NCBI GenBank assembly: GCA_014802435.1 | Contig: JAAVCG010000001.1 | Location: 1 to 56,230 of the forward strand | DNA length: 56,230 nt | DNA from: Bacteroides sp. | GTDB taxonomy: Bacteria > Bacteroidota > Bacteroidia > Bacteroidales > Muribaculaceae | Direction: 5' to 3' | Shown here: positions 14,207 to 21,633 of the stretch, in pieces | How the letters are laid out: every line of letters begins with the position of its first letter | Numbering within the stretch: position 1 is the first letter of the stretch | Translations under genes and position numbers: made by a program | The notes under the pieces: generated by a model | Database searches by the model: none | What the model saw: the letters and a program-made list of their open reading frames with translations, nothing else | Told to the model about the DNA's origin: nothing

Positions 14207-14890
14207 TTACTGAAGGAGTGAGCTGAGGGAAGGAATCTGAGAGGGATGGGTCTGCGCATCCTCATCGGCAGTCCATCCCTTGCCCTTAATCCAGGCGGTT
14301 TGACAGCCGATGGATTCCGCCGGGAGGATGTCCTTTTTGAGGCTGTCGCCAACGACGAGTACCTCCTCCGCCGGCAATCCGAGGGCCTCAACCCCCAGGC
14401 GAAAAATGGCGGGGTCAGGCTTGCGCACGCCAACGACCGCACTCTCTATAATCCGGGGAAAATAGCGCAGCAGGTCAAAATCAGAAAGCACCGCCGATAC
14501 ATTGCCATAAAAATTGCTGACCAAAACCAGAGGATAACGGGCCGAAAGAGCCTCAAGAACGGGGCGCGATTCCTCAACACATTCGCGGGCCGAGTCATAA
14601 CAATATCGGGCGATTGATTCGCAGCGTTCCGGAGTAAAAATCCCGAGGAATTCAAGCTCAATTTTGACTTTTTTGCGCATGAGTTCGAGGAAATTATCCT
14701 CCGGGAGGATGATTTGACTCTTGGCCAGGGCGCGCTCGGCATGAACATAAGCCTCGCGAAATTGCTCCTTGGTGACGGCGACGGCAGCTCTCTGCCATCC
14801 GGCCCAAATCACTTCACTCCAATGCACTCCGCGGCTATCCAGGGTGCCGCCATAGTCAAAAATTATCCCTTTAATCTTGTTCCAGTTCAT
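14207..14890 (-). CDS. HAD-superfamily phosphatase in head-group operon
   Basis: A 227-residue HAD-IA hydrolase. Motif I reads IIFDYGGTLDS, so the nucleophile Asp is present but the second Asp of DxDGT is Gly, a variant also common in related HAD enzymes. Motif II is the Ser of LVLVSNFYGN, motif III has VRKPDPAIF, and motif IV is VLVVGDSLKKDILPA. It is expected to dephosphorylate a small phosphoester. Its start overlaps the end of the CDP-alcohol phosphotransferase gene by 20 nt, which strongly suggests a role in the same pathway, perhaps removing a phosphate from the transferase product or precursor (inference). Confidence 0.88.
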   Translation of the reverse strand: MNWNKIKGIIFDYGGTLDSRGVHWSEVIWAGWQRAAVAVTKEQFREAYVHAERALAKSQIILPEDNFLELMRKKVKIELEFLGIFTPERCESIARYCYDSARECVEESRPVLEALSARYPLVLVSNFYGNVSAVLSDFDLLRYFPRIIESAVVGVRKPDPAIFRLGVEALGLPAEEVLVVGDSLKKDILPAESIGCQTAWIKGKGWTADEDAQTHPSQIPSLSSLLQ

Positions 14891-15797
14891 TTGTAATCTT
14901 CTTGCAAATTGATTCGTGACGCCACATCATATAGGCCATAATCGCGTTGAACACCGTCAGCTCGGCAACGAAGTAGAGCCAGGGCATCCGGAGGAAGAGC
15001 GAGATGAAGAGAGTGATTGAGCGCCAATTGAATGACAGGATGTTAGTATACTTCATGAGCGGTAGGCTCAGGGCGCGAAATTGGTCGCGCAGCGCTTGCG
15101 GCACATTGCCGTCGGGGTACTTGCGGAGCATCGCGGCGCGCATTTTCTGCATTTGAGGCGTGCGCGATTCCTGGCCGGAGGTATAGTTCATGTAGAACCA
15201 TTGAATCAGCAGGTTGAAAAATCCGGCGCCCTCCTTTTTGCTCTGCTCGAACTTTTTGCGAAGGGCCGACGCATTGTCAAGCTCGCTCTTGCCATTGACG
15301 CAGAGCAGATGCATCTGCCGATAATAGTCGGCCATCGAGGCCTGAGTGGCATGACAGATTCCGGCAGCGACGGCCAGGGTCCATACAACCCATGAATGGG
15401 CGCTGAAAAATTCAGATGTGTTGTTGACGCGCAGACAGATGCAGACGTAGATTGCGATAAACCAGAAATCGCCGGCCATGCCGTCAAGAATTCGGCCCAG
15501 ACGGGAATATTGCTTGGTCATGCGCGCAAGCTGTCCGTCGGCCGAATCAAAGGCGTCGGCCAGAATCAGAAGTAACATTCCGCAGACATTCACCCAGATA
15601 TTCGTCGGGTAAAAGCAGATGCCCGCAGCCACTCCAATGAAGATTGAAGCGATAGTGATGGCATTAGGCGAGATATGGAGTGAACGGCCTATACAGGCGA
15701 AGAAATAGCCCAGACGGCGATAAAAATAGAGGTCGATATGCTCTTCCGTATCCGGACTTTTCAGCGTTGATTCAAATTCTTCTTTGCTAAATTTCAT
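14871..15797 (-). CDS. CDP-alcohol phosphatidyltransferase family membrane enzyme
   Basis: A 308-residue inner membrane protein that should transfer a phospho-alcohol group from a CDP-linked donor, releasing CMP. The signature is DSADGQLARM (D84, D87, G88, A91, R92), then G101 and D105, with the next Asp at 110. That gives D-x4-D rather than the usual D-x3-D, which may mark a subfamily. An amphipathic N-terminus (about 1-45) precedes several membrane segments (SIFIGVAAGICFY, VCGMLLLILADAF, FWFIAIYVCICL, WTLAVAAGICHA, and two C-terminal). The gene overlaps the ATP-grasp gene by 4 nt upstream and the HAD gene by 20 nt downstream. Acceptor and donor are not identifiable. Confidence 0.9.
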   Translation of the reverse strand: MKFSKEEFESTLKSPDTEEHIDLYFYRRLGYFFACIGRSLHISPNAITIASIFIGVAAGICFYPTNIWVNVCGMLLLILADAFDSADGQLARMTKQYSRLGRILDGMAGDFWFIAIYVCICLRVNNTSEFFSAHSWVVWTLAVAAGICHATQASMADYYRQMHLLCVNGKSELDNASALRKKFEQSKKEGAGFFNLLIQWFYMNYTSGQESRTPQMQKMRAAMLRKYPDGNVPQALRDQFRALSLPLMKYTNILSFNWRSITLFISLFLRMPWLYFVAELTVFNAIMAYMMWRHESICKKITNELEQD

Positions 15798-16609
15798 AAT
15801 AGTTGGGATATTGCTTTGCCGGCGGCTTCACGGCAGGGCGAGAAGCTGGGCCAGTCATTGAAATCAATAATTTTAATGGTTCCGTCAGGGCTGACAATGG
15901 CGTCGCCGCCATAAACGCTGACGTTAACCGCGCGCGAGGCCTCGGAGCAGATTTGCCGCAACCGGCTCTCATCAAAGGCAATTCCGGCGCTATGGCCGTT
16001 AATTTCTTCATAGCCGAATTTGGAGTGGCCATGCTCCAGGGGGTAGAACCAATAAAAGAAATCGGTTCCTTCAACTCCATAGAACTTAATCAGGTCTCCG
16101 TCAAGGTGCTGGCAAATCACTGCGCGCCGGATTCCGCGGGAGTCAAAGGCACGGAGGGCGGCTTCAACATCGGCCCGTGAGCGGCAGAAGCTAACGTCAG
16201 CCTTCTGCATAGTCTGGCCGTCGGCCCGTTTCACCCAGCAGGGCAGCGGGACATCGGCGGGCAGCGGCTCCGAGCTCTCCAGAATCAGTGAACGCGGAGA
16301 GGCCACTCCGGCCTGCTCAAAGCATCTGACCAGGGGTTCGCGGCGACAGTTGTCAACTCCCTGCGGCGAGTTGATTATGCGTATCCCCTGCCCTTCCATC
16401 TGCTTAAGCAGCGAAACCGAGCGCTCTGACCGACACATCTGAATGATGGCATCAACCCGCTCCACGCCGGTCAGCTCCCGCTCGGAAATAACCGTCACCT
16501 CATGGCCCTGCAGGCGCAGATTGTCGGCAGCTTCCGCCAGAATTTTGGCATCATTATCAACCAGATTGGGCGAAAATTCCTCGCCCCGGGCAATGGCTAA
16601 TATCTTCAT
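15794..16609 (-). CDS. ATP-grasp ligase-like protein
   Basis: A 271-residue cytoplasmic protein with an ATP-grasp/RimK-like order: an N-terminal Rossmann-like domain (MKILAIARGEEFSP...VTVISERELT), the lid and ATP-binding part (CWVKRADGQTMQKADVSFC, VICQHLDGDLIKFYGVEG), and the metal-binding end VYGGDAIVSPDGTIKIIDFNDWPSF, where the D and IDFNDWPS residues take the place of the Mg ligands. Such enzymes join a carboxylate to an amine or thiol via an acylphosphate. It is translationally coupled by 4-nt overlaps to the nucleotidyltransferase upstream and the CDP-alcohol transferase downstream. The substrate is unknown. Confidence 0.85.
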   Translation of the reverse strand: MKILAIARGEEFSPNLVDNDAKILAEAADNLRLQGHEVTVISERELTGVERVDAIIQMCRSERSVSLLKQMEGQGIRIINSPQGVDNCRREPLVRCFEQAGVASPRSLILESSEPLPADVPLPCWVKRADGQTMQKADVSFCRSRADVEAALRAFDSRGIRRAVICQHLDGDLIKFYGVEGTDFFYWFYPLEHGHSKFGYEEINGHSAGIAFDESRLRQICSEASRAVNVSVYGGDAIVSPDGTIKIIDFNDWPSFSPCREAAGKAISQLL

Positions 16610-17310
16610 TTGAGGAGTTCTTTAGCGCGTTGGATATCTGAGAGATGGTCAACGTCTATCACCTTGCCGAAGGCAAAGGCCTCCAGGCGCAGGCCGGCAG
16701 AAATCAGCGCGCGCTGATAATTACGCATACGGCTCACTCCCGCTTCCAGACACTGGCCTAACACACTGATTCCCTTGGGAGTCAGCCCATAAATTCCGGC
16801 CGAAATATATTTTGAACCGGGATAATCAGCATCCTTAAAGCCGAGAATATTCATATCGGCCTCATCTACTTCAACATAAAGGGGCTTTTCATCCTCAATA
16901 TAGTCCGTAACGCCCATCAGTCCGTCAATTTGCTCCGAACTCTCAAAGGCATTGACATAAGCGCGGAAATCCTCGGGGCGGAAAATGGTGTCGACAGTGG
17001 TCAGGACAAATTTCGCGGCTCCGGCAGGAAAAACGCGGCTAACCTCATAGAAAGAATGCATTGACGAGGGAGTAGACTTAACGACGATATGAAACGGCAC
17101 AGGCAAGCGGAGCCCTTCAAGATACTCCCTAACCTCAGTCATCTGCTCATTGACAATGACCGAAAGCGACTCTGCGCCACATTCCATCATAATGTCAATC
17201 AAGCGTTTAATCATAGGCCGGCCATCAAGGTCAACCAACGGCTTAGGGACATTCAACCCTTCGCCAACAAGGCGCGAGCCCTCGCCCGCAGCAATTATAG
17301 CATAATGCAT
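16606..17310 (-). CDS. Sugar/alcohol-phosphate nucleotidyltransferase (MobA/LicC-like)
   Basis: A 234-residue NTP-transferase-fold enzyme, first gene of the operon. The signature AIIAAGEGSRL (residues 4-14) and PKPLVDLDGRPMIKRLID match enzymes that activate a phosphorylated sugar or alcohol with an NTP. TTVDTIF supplies the metal-binding Asp region. With a CDP-alcohol transferase two genes downstream, CTP is the most likely nucleotide, making a CDP-alcohol such as CDP-inositol, CDP-choline or another CDP-polyol (inference). A TAACTTTG box lies 28 nt upstream. It overlaps the ATP-grasp gene by 4 nt. Confidence 0.88.
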   Translation of the reverse strand: MHYAIIAAGEGSRLVGEGLNVPKPLVDLDGRPMIKRLIDIMMECGAESLSVIVNEQMTEVREYLEGLRLPVPFHIVVKSTPSSMHSFYEVSRVFPAGAAKFVLTTVDTIFRPEDFRAYVNAFESSEQIDGLMGVTDYIEDEKPLYVEVDEADMNILGFKDADYPGSKYISAGIYGLTPKGISVLGQCLEAGVSRMRNYQRALISAGLRLEAFAFGKVIDVDHLSDIQRAKELLK

Positions 17311-17338
17311 ATACAGTCAATTTTTAGGAATTCCACCG

Positions 17339-17346
17339 CAAAGTTA
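17339..17346 (-). promoter_or_regulatory. Promoter -7 box of the five-gene head-group operon
   Basis: TAACTTTG on the minus strand, 28 nt before the ATG at 17310. It is the only box upstream of the five coupled genes, down to 13510. Confidence 0.6.
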
Positions 17347-17406
17347 CAAAAATTCCACGAAAACTGAAAATTCCCGCAAAAATGCCCCCATTAGAGCCCG
17401 CGAAGC

Positions 17407-17555
17407 CTATGGAAAGGCGGATTCCAATCCGCCGCCACAGGAATAGTGTCCCGGGAATATAGAGGGCGAAAACAAAAGCCACCGGGCTCCAAATGACGAA
17501 ACGCCTCACAGGCCATTTTGACGGTGGCGGTGGATCGGAATCCGCCTTTCCATAG
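17407..17555. repeat. Inverted pair of dispersed palindromic elements, copies 2 and 3
   Basis: Copy 2 (17407-17438, plus orientation) begins CTATGGAAAGGCGGATTCC. Copy 3 (17524-17555) is the same element inverted, ending CCGCCTTTCCATAG. They face each other across 85 bp of unrelated sequence, forming a 149-bp unit with ends like those of a miniature inverted-repeat element. Copy 2 has A for G in the core (TTCCAATCC); copy 3 has one T change (GGTGGAT). With the promoter (17339) and terminator (17570) this accounts for the whole gene-free stretch 17311-17647. Confidence 0.85.
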
Positions 17556-17569
17556 TCCGCGGCTCATAG

Positions 17570-17639
17570 AAAAAAAGGATTGCAGGACATAACCCACATA
17601 AATTACACATTGATAAAATAATCCAATATCCCGCAATCC
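17570..17639 (-). terminator. Terminator after lipoprotein A
   Basis: On the minus strand GGATTGCGGG (17639-17630) pairs with CCTGCAATCC (17586-17577), with one G-U wobble, around a 43-nt conserved loop, then seven T. The whole segment is duplicated after lipoprotein B (19591-19663), sharing most positions including ACACATTGATAAAATAATCC. Confidence 0.65.
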
Positions 17640-17647
17640 GCTATTTT

Positions 17648-18034
17648 TTATTTACTTTGAGTTACGAATATGTCAAGAAATGTATCGTAGTATTGACTGC
17701 CAATTATCAGCTTTCTTTTTTTCTTGGTGGTATTCGGTTCGGCTATCAGTTTAAATTGATGAGTTTTACGGTTGTGAATAACCGTAAGCCATTCATACTG
17801 CAAGCTAAATTCATCAACTTCGGAATCGTGCATATATATGAAATCACTTCCACCATTATTATTCTCAATTGAAAAATAGTATAATCCAACTTCGCCTGAG
17901 ATTATCCGTTCACCACCATCCTTGGAGAATTTAACCTTCTCCGGATAACCATGCTGGTTATGAGTAATGGAAAAGCAACCATTTATGCTGAACACCATCA
18001 GCATGACAGCTATAATTTTTATAAGCTTTTTCAT
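17648..18034 (-). CDS. BACON-like small lipoprotein A
   Basis: About 128 residues, a lipoprotein with signal MKKLIKIIAVMLMVFSINGC (lipid-anchored Cys20). The rest forms one small beta-sandwich with a BACON-like pattern: GYPEKVKFSKDGGERIISG, YEWLTVIHN, LIAEPNTTKKKRKLII and the closing DIFVTQ. It is a clear paralogue of the protein at 19669-20046. The frame is open 75 nt upstream, but the signal peptide fixes the ATG at 18034. It lies 94 nt downstream of the serpin gene with a stable sense-strand hairpin between, and is probably cotranscribed. It may be a surface accessory to, or partner of, the serpin (inference). Confidence 0.78.
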   Translation of the reverse strand: MKKLIKIIAVMLMVFSINGCFSITHNQHGYPEKVKFSKDGGERIISGEVGLYYFSIENNNGGSDFIYMHDSEVDEFSLQYEWLTVIHNRKTHQFKLIAEPNTTKKKRKLIIGSQYYDTFLDIFVTQSK

Positions 18035-18065
18035 AACGATATAATTCGATTTTTTATAAGGAAAG

Positions 18066-18105
18066 CCGGACACCGCGATGTCTTTTTTTTCGTCGCGATG
18101 CCCGG
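18066..18105 (-). other. Sense-strand RNA hairpin between serpin and lipoprotein A
   Basis: On the minus (coding) strand CCGGGCATCGCGA pairs with TCGCGGTGTCCGG over 13 bp, using two G-U wobbles that exist only on this strand, with a 14-nt A-rich loop. No T-tract follows, so it looks more like an mRNA processing or stability element than a terminator. Confidence 0.55.
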
Positions 18106-18128
18106 TCACGGCCTTGCGGCGCTATTGT

Positions 18129-19502
18129 TTAGAGTCGGTTGACAGTACCGATGAAGAGGACCATGCCGGTGGCATTATCGGTAATGCGGAAGGCAAAGGG
18201 GCGGTCAACGTTGATCACCTTAGGCTGCGGCTTTTCAAAACCGGGGCCGGGAGAAGAGAACCAATCATCCGCCGTAGCGGCGGCGGCTTCAATACCGAAT
18301 TCGCTGACATGGATTTTTGCCTTATGAGCCACTTGCTCTACATTGAATTTAAACGAACCCATGCGGCTAAAGTTTGCCTTATCATCATCGAAAACATCAA
18401 CCAGTCCGAGGGATTCTAATGCGCTCTTCATTTCAAAGGTATGATCAGACTCCACTTCAAACTCAGGCATGGTTAGTGAGATCAGTTCCTTCTCCATTGA
18501 AGGGATGACTCCGGGAGAAAGCATGGCCGAAGCATCAACGCCGTCGCCCTTAGGCAGGATGATGGTGTAAGTCATCTGCTCTGCAAGGGCACCCAGCGGG
18601 AGTTTAATGAAGTGAGCATCAGCCGTTTCTCCATATTCATAATCAGATTCATTCTTAAGCGAGGTAACCTTTGATTTTGTGCCGTCAGAGTTGGTAAATT
18701 CAAGCTTTTCTTCACCCACAGAAAAGCCTCCCCACCATTGTATATTCAGATAAAGGGCATTGACACATACAATGTCAGTGAGAATGGGACCAAATTTATT
18801 CACAATGGAGGGAATCAAACCGTTTGTAACGTCACTTGCCCATTGATTGATTGCCGATGGAGTAATCGTATTGAAGTCAGTCACCATTGCTTCAGCGTTA
18901 AGCCACTGCTTACACTCGTCGATATACGATTGATAAGGAGTGCCTACTTTAGAGGCATCATACCAAATAGAATTAGCCAGTGCAACCTTAGTGAGCGAAG
19001 AGAGCATTGACTCGTATGATTCCATTAATTCTTCTTTATATCGCTCAGGATCAGGGTAATCATCCGGTATAAAAGCCGACAAATCAGGCTCGGGAAATTC
19101 CTGATTCTTGGCCTCGATGGCGGCAAAGCTGTCAAACTGCCTACGACACAGAGCCACGACTTCATCGTTGCTCTTCGCCCCTAACACCTTGATAATCTGA
19201 TCAAGGGTTTGACCATCAGCGCCATTGGCCAACATTGCCATAAAGTTATAAATGCTCAGCGGCGAAAACACCATGTTTTGCCCCGGATGGGCAATCTCCG
19301 ATGCCAACCGACCGGCAAACTGCTGATGAGAGTCCGTAAGCTCCACGGCGCGCGAATCAGAAATCTTGATAGGCTCGCTGATTGTGTACTCTTCGCCACG
19401 AGGGTCTACCGCAGACTCAACGGTGCTATCGTCAGTTTGACATGCAAAAGCTCCGAGAGCAAGGGCTGCTACCGGCAGCCAATTAAAAAAAGACTTGTTC
19501 AT
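18129..19502 (-). CDS. Serpin family protease inhibitor (lipoprotein)
   Basis: A 457-residue serpin anchored as a lipoprotein (MNKSFFNWLPVAALALGAFAC, Cys21). Serpin core features are NMVFSPLSIYNFMAMLANGADG, VALANSIWYD, WASDVTNGLIPSIV, CVNALYLNIQWWGGF and FAFRITDNATGMVLFIGTV. The hinge of the reactive loop reads SEFGIEAAAAT, close to the inhibitory consensus ExGTEAAAAT. P15 Gly and P12-P9 Ala are kept but P14 is Ile instead of Thr/Ser. The loop continues ADDWFSSPGPGF, putting the scissile bond near Ser-Ser-Pro. It probably inactivates serine or cysteine proteases at the cell surface, maybe the host's, or the C10 protease encoded nearby. It has its own promoter (19550). Confidence 0.95.
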   Translation of the reverse strand: MNKSFFNWLPVAALALGAFACQTDDSTVESAVDPRGEEYTISEPIKISDSRAVELTDSHQQFAGRLASEIAHPGQNMVFSPLSIYNFMAMLANGADGQTLDQIIKVLGAKSNDEVVALCRRQFDSFAAIEAKNQEFPEPDLSAFIPDDYPDPERYKEELMESYESMLSSLTKVALANSIWYDASKVGTPYQSYIDECKQWLNAEAMVTDFNTITPSAINQWASDVTNGLIPSIVNKFGPILTDIVCVNALYLNIQWWGGFSVGEEKLEFTNSDGTKSKVTSLKNESDYEYGETADAHFIKLPLGALAEQMTYTIILPKGDGVDASAMLSPGVIPSMEKELISLTMPEFEVESDHTFEMKSALESLGLVDVFDDDKANFSRMGSFKFNVEQVAHKAKIHVSEFGIEAAAATADDWFSSPGPGFEKPQPKVINVDRPFAFRITDNATGMVLFIGTVNRL

Positions 19503-19549
19503 AAGAGTGTGATTTTGAGAGGTTTTTAATTGACAGGCGCAAGTTACGC

Positions 19550-19557
19550 CAAATTTA
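19550..19557 (-). promoter_or_regulatory. Promoter -7 box of the serpin gene
   Basis: TAAATTTG on the minus strand, 47 nt before the ATG at 19502. It lies downstream of the terminator at 19591-19663, so the serpin unit is separate from the C10 protease unit. Confidence 0.55.
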
Positions 19558-19590
19558 ATAATTTTCCAATAAATATGCTATATAACATAT

Positions 19591-19663
19591 AAAAAAGTGG
19601 ATTGCGGGGTGAAACCCACATAAGTTACACATTGATAAAATAATCCAACATCCCGCAATCCAC
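19591..19663 (-). terminator. Terminator after lipoprotein B
   Basis: On the minus strand GTGGATTGCGGG (19663-19652) pairs with CCCGCAATCCAC (19608-19597), with a 43-nt loop, followed by six T. It is nearly the same sequence as the terminator after lipoprotein A at 17570. Confidence 0.75.
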
Positions 19664-19668
19664 TATTT

Positions 19669-20046
19669 TTACTTATCTTGAACTACAGTTATATCTACCG
19701 TAGGTACATAACTTGGACATTTGATAATTAGTTTCCGCTTCTTTCGGGTTCTGTTTGGTTCTGCTATTAGAGTGACCTCCTTAGTATCTGTTTGGTGAGT
19801 AACCGTCAGCCAATCAAATTTCAGATAAAGAAATTCTGAATCATGGCGGGAATAAACCATGTCACAACCACCATTTGGATATGCAATAATTATATACATC
19901 AATGAAGAATCACCTGATATGATTTTTTCGCCCCCATTTTTTGAAAACGAAACTTTTTCCGGGTATCCATAGTTATGCAATGGTATACAACTTTGCATAC
20001 AACATAGGAGATGTACTCCAACAACAACTCTTATTAAGTAACGCAT
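19669..20046 (-). CDS. BACON-like small lipoprotein B (paralogue of A)
   Basis: A 125-residue lipoprotein with signal MRYLIRVVVGVHLLCCMQSC (Cys20). The body parallels lipoprotein A: GYPEKVSFSKNGGEKIISG, FDWLTVTHQ, LIAEPNRTRKKRKLII, DITVVQ. The order, spacing and closing VxQ resemble a single BACON-type beta-sandwich. It starts 6 nt after the C10 protease stop and so belongs to that operon. It may be a surface adhesin or a protease partner. Some Bacteroides C10 proteases have adjacent propeptide-like inhibitors, but this fold looks different. Function is not established. Confidence 0.78.
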   Translation of the reverse strand: MRYLIRVVVGVHLLCCMQSCIPLHNYGYPEKVSFSKNGGEKIISGDSSLMYIIIAYPNGGCDMVYSRHDSEFLYLKFDWLTVTHQTDTKEVTLIAEPNRTRKKRKLIIKCPSYVPTVDITVVQDK

Positions 20047-20052
20047 AATTAA

Positions 20053-21606
20053 TTAGTATAACAGGACCTGAAGAAGCCAATTATAGTTAAGGCTATAGGA
20101 TCCTTTTCCATAATCCATTTCAACTCGACTATCCTCTGTGTTAAAAACGCCGGATACATAGTACCCATTATTAGTACCACCTTGGTTATAATCACAATGC
20201 ACCATCTTATATGTTTCTTGTTTTTGTTCGGTTTTAACTAACTCATTATTCTTATATGTATTAATAGTCTTGGTTCGCGTTTTAATTTTATATCCATCAA
20301 TATTCCAACAGTGACAACTTGTTAATTGCCATCCTGGAATACCATATATTATAACGGGTTTGTGATTATCAATCATTGATGTCACAAGTTCGAATTCATA
20401 GTCTTTTATAGAAGCATTGAACCCTATAGAATTCATATAGCTTCTCGCGTTAAATGGCCATGTAAAAGTCCCGGTATAGAAATACAAACTATTACAGTCT
20501 GAGCTAATCTTCTTTAGAAGGTGAGCGGCAGAAAGTTTCCAATCGTTAATCCCATAGTTAAGAGAATACCAGTCAATGGTGTATCCTCTATGGGTATAAT
20601 TCCGGGGATATTGCAGTAGTGTTAACACTTTGGCTATGGCCAACGGGAAACAACCGGCATATGCCCTCCTCTTCTTCCAAAAGAGCGGAAAATGCCTTAC
20701 ATAAGGGTATAAATCATTAAACGGGTCCTCTTGAGTCCATTCGTTAATGTGCCATAGTATGGGGGGTACTTGTCTGACAATAGACCAAGCGCCCTCTATA
20801 ACTTCCGTACTGTTAGTTTCTATATCAGATTGACCATCACCTGAACCTCCCGAGCCGCCATTACCCATACCGTCTCTATTATTCGGAATAGATAAATTCA
20901 AACGACCATTATTTGCAATCTGACGCTTTGCATAGTCCACGGTAAGTTTTGTTGGTAACAATTCTGCCGTTCGGATTAACTTTGACTCGGAATCAATATT
21001 TAAGCCACCTTCATCTAAAATCTCCTCCTCATCAAGATAAAAGTCTCCAATCAGATACCCTCCTTTTTCCGCATCATAAAGTGAAACGGTGTTAAGATTC
21101 ATAAACACCTCATCTCCGGTTTCGGGGGTAGTGAAAAATCCCGGGCCTGTGGTGGGGTAATTCTTGAAGACGGGACGCCGGTACATTTCAGACAGTGCGA
21201 TATTAACCGTTTGACGAGAAAGAGAACCGGAGTCGGCAAGAACGATAACCTTGTCTGAAATTCTTGTATCGCCGGCCAAAACGGCATAGCCTTTGTCATT
21301 TGCAAAGTTAGCCACATAAAGGAGATTGTCGCAATTGAGAGAATCTTGCTCGGCCCGACTTGCAACGTGATTATATTTCACGGGATATACCCCGCCTATA
21401 TCATTGGCGGAGCGAGACTTTCCAAGGTCGGAATCTTCTAAGAAGTCTGAGAGATATTCCAATGCGGTTTCAATCGGAATAGCACACGGATTTTTCTCTT
21501 CAATAATCTGCTTTTGTTCCGTTAAGGACTCCGTAAGATCTTGCTGTTCGGTGCAGCCCGAGAGCAGCGCGGCAAACATGCCGCATAATAACAGGATTTT
21601 TTTCAT
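20053..21606 (-). CDS. C10 family cysteine protease (SpeB/streptopain-like), lipoprotein
   Basis: A 517-residue secreted protease precursor. The lipoprotein signal ends LLSGC (Cys18). The propeptide has the Spi-type inhibitory pattern (residues 40-180: NLLYVANFANDKGYAVLAGDTR). A Gly/Ser linker (residues 246-260) precedes the mature domain from about 275. The catalytic Cys is C319 in RRAYAGCFPLAIAKVL, and the His is H432 in CHCWNIDGYK; a Trp/Asn region follows at GGTNNGYYVSG. It is expected to autoprocess and cleave extracellular proteins. It is the middle gene of a three-gene operon with a DUF3244-like protein upstream (27 nt) and BACON-like lipoprotein B downstream (6 nt). Base composition is more AT-rich than the flanking SusC/SusD locus. 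Confidence 0.92.
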   Translation of the reverse strand: MKKILLLCGMFAALLSGCTEQQDLTESLTEQKQIIEEKNPCAIPIETALEYLSDFLEDSDLGKSRSANDIGGVYPVKYNHVASRAEQDSLNCDNLLYVANFANDKGYAVLAGDTRISDKVIVLADSGSLSRQTVNIALSEMYRRPVFKNYPTTGPGFFTTPETGDEVFMNLNTVSLYDAEKGGYLIGDFYLDEEEILDEGGLNIDSESKLIRTAELLPTKLTVDYAKRQIANNGRLNLSIPNNRDGMGNGGSGGSGDGQSDIETNSTEVIEGAWSIVRQVPPILWHINEWTQEDPFNDLYPYVRHFPLFWKKRRAYAGCFPLAIAKVLTLLQYPRNYTHRGYTIDWYSLNYGINDWKLSAAHLLKKISSDCNSLYFYTGTFTWPFNARSYMNSIGFNASIKDYEFELVTSMIDNHKPVIIYGIPGWQLTSCHCWNIDGYKIKTRTKTINTYKNNELVKTEQKQETYKMVHCDYNQGGTNNGYYVSGVFNTEDSRVEMDYGKGSYSLNYNWLLQVLLY

Positions 21607-21633
21607 TGTTAGTGATAATTAAAGGGTTAATGT

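Noticed and set aside
14203-14442. N-terminal extension of the DUF2461 gene
   Set aside because: It overlaps the HAD gene fully, has no family similarity (basic, Ser/Pro-rich), and DUF2461 starts normally at MKNRILTFLKQLK.
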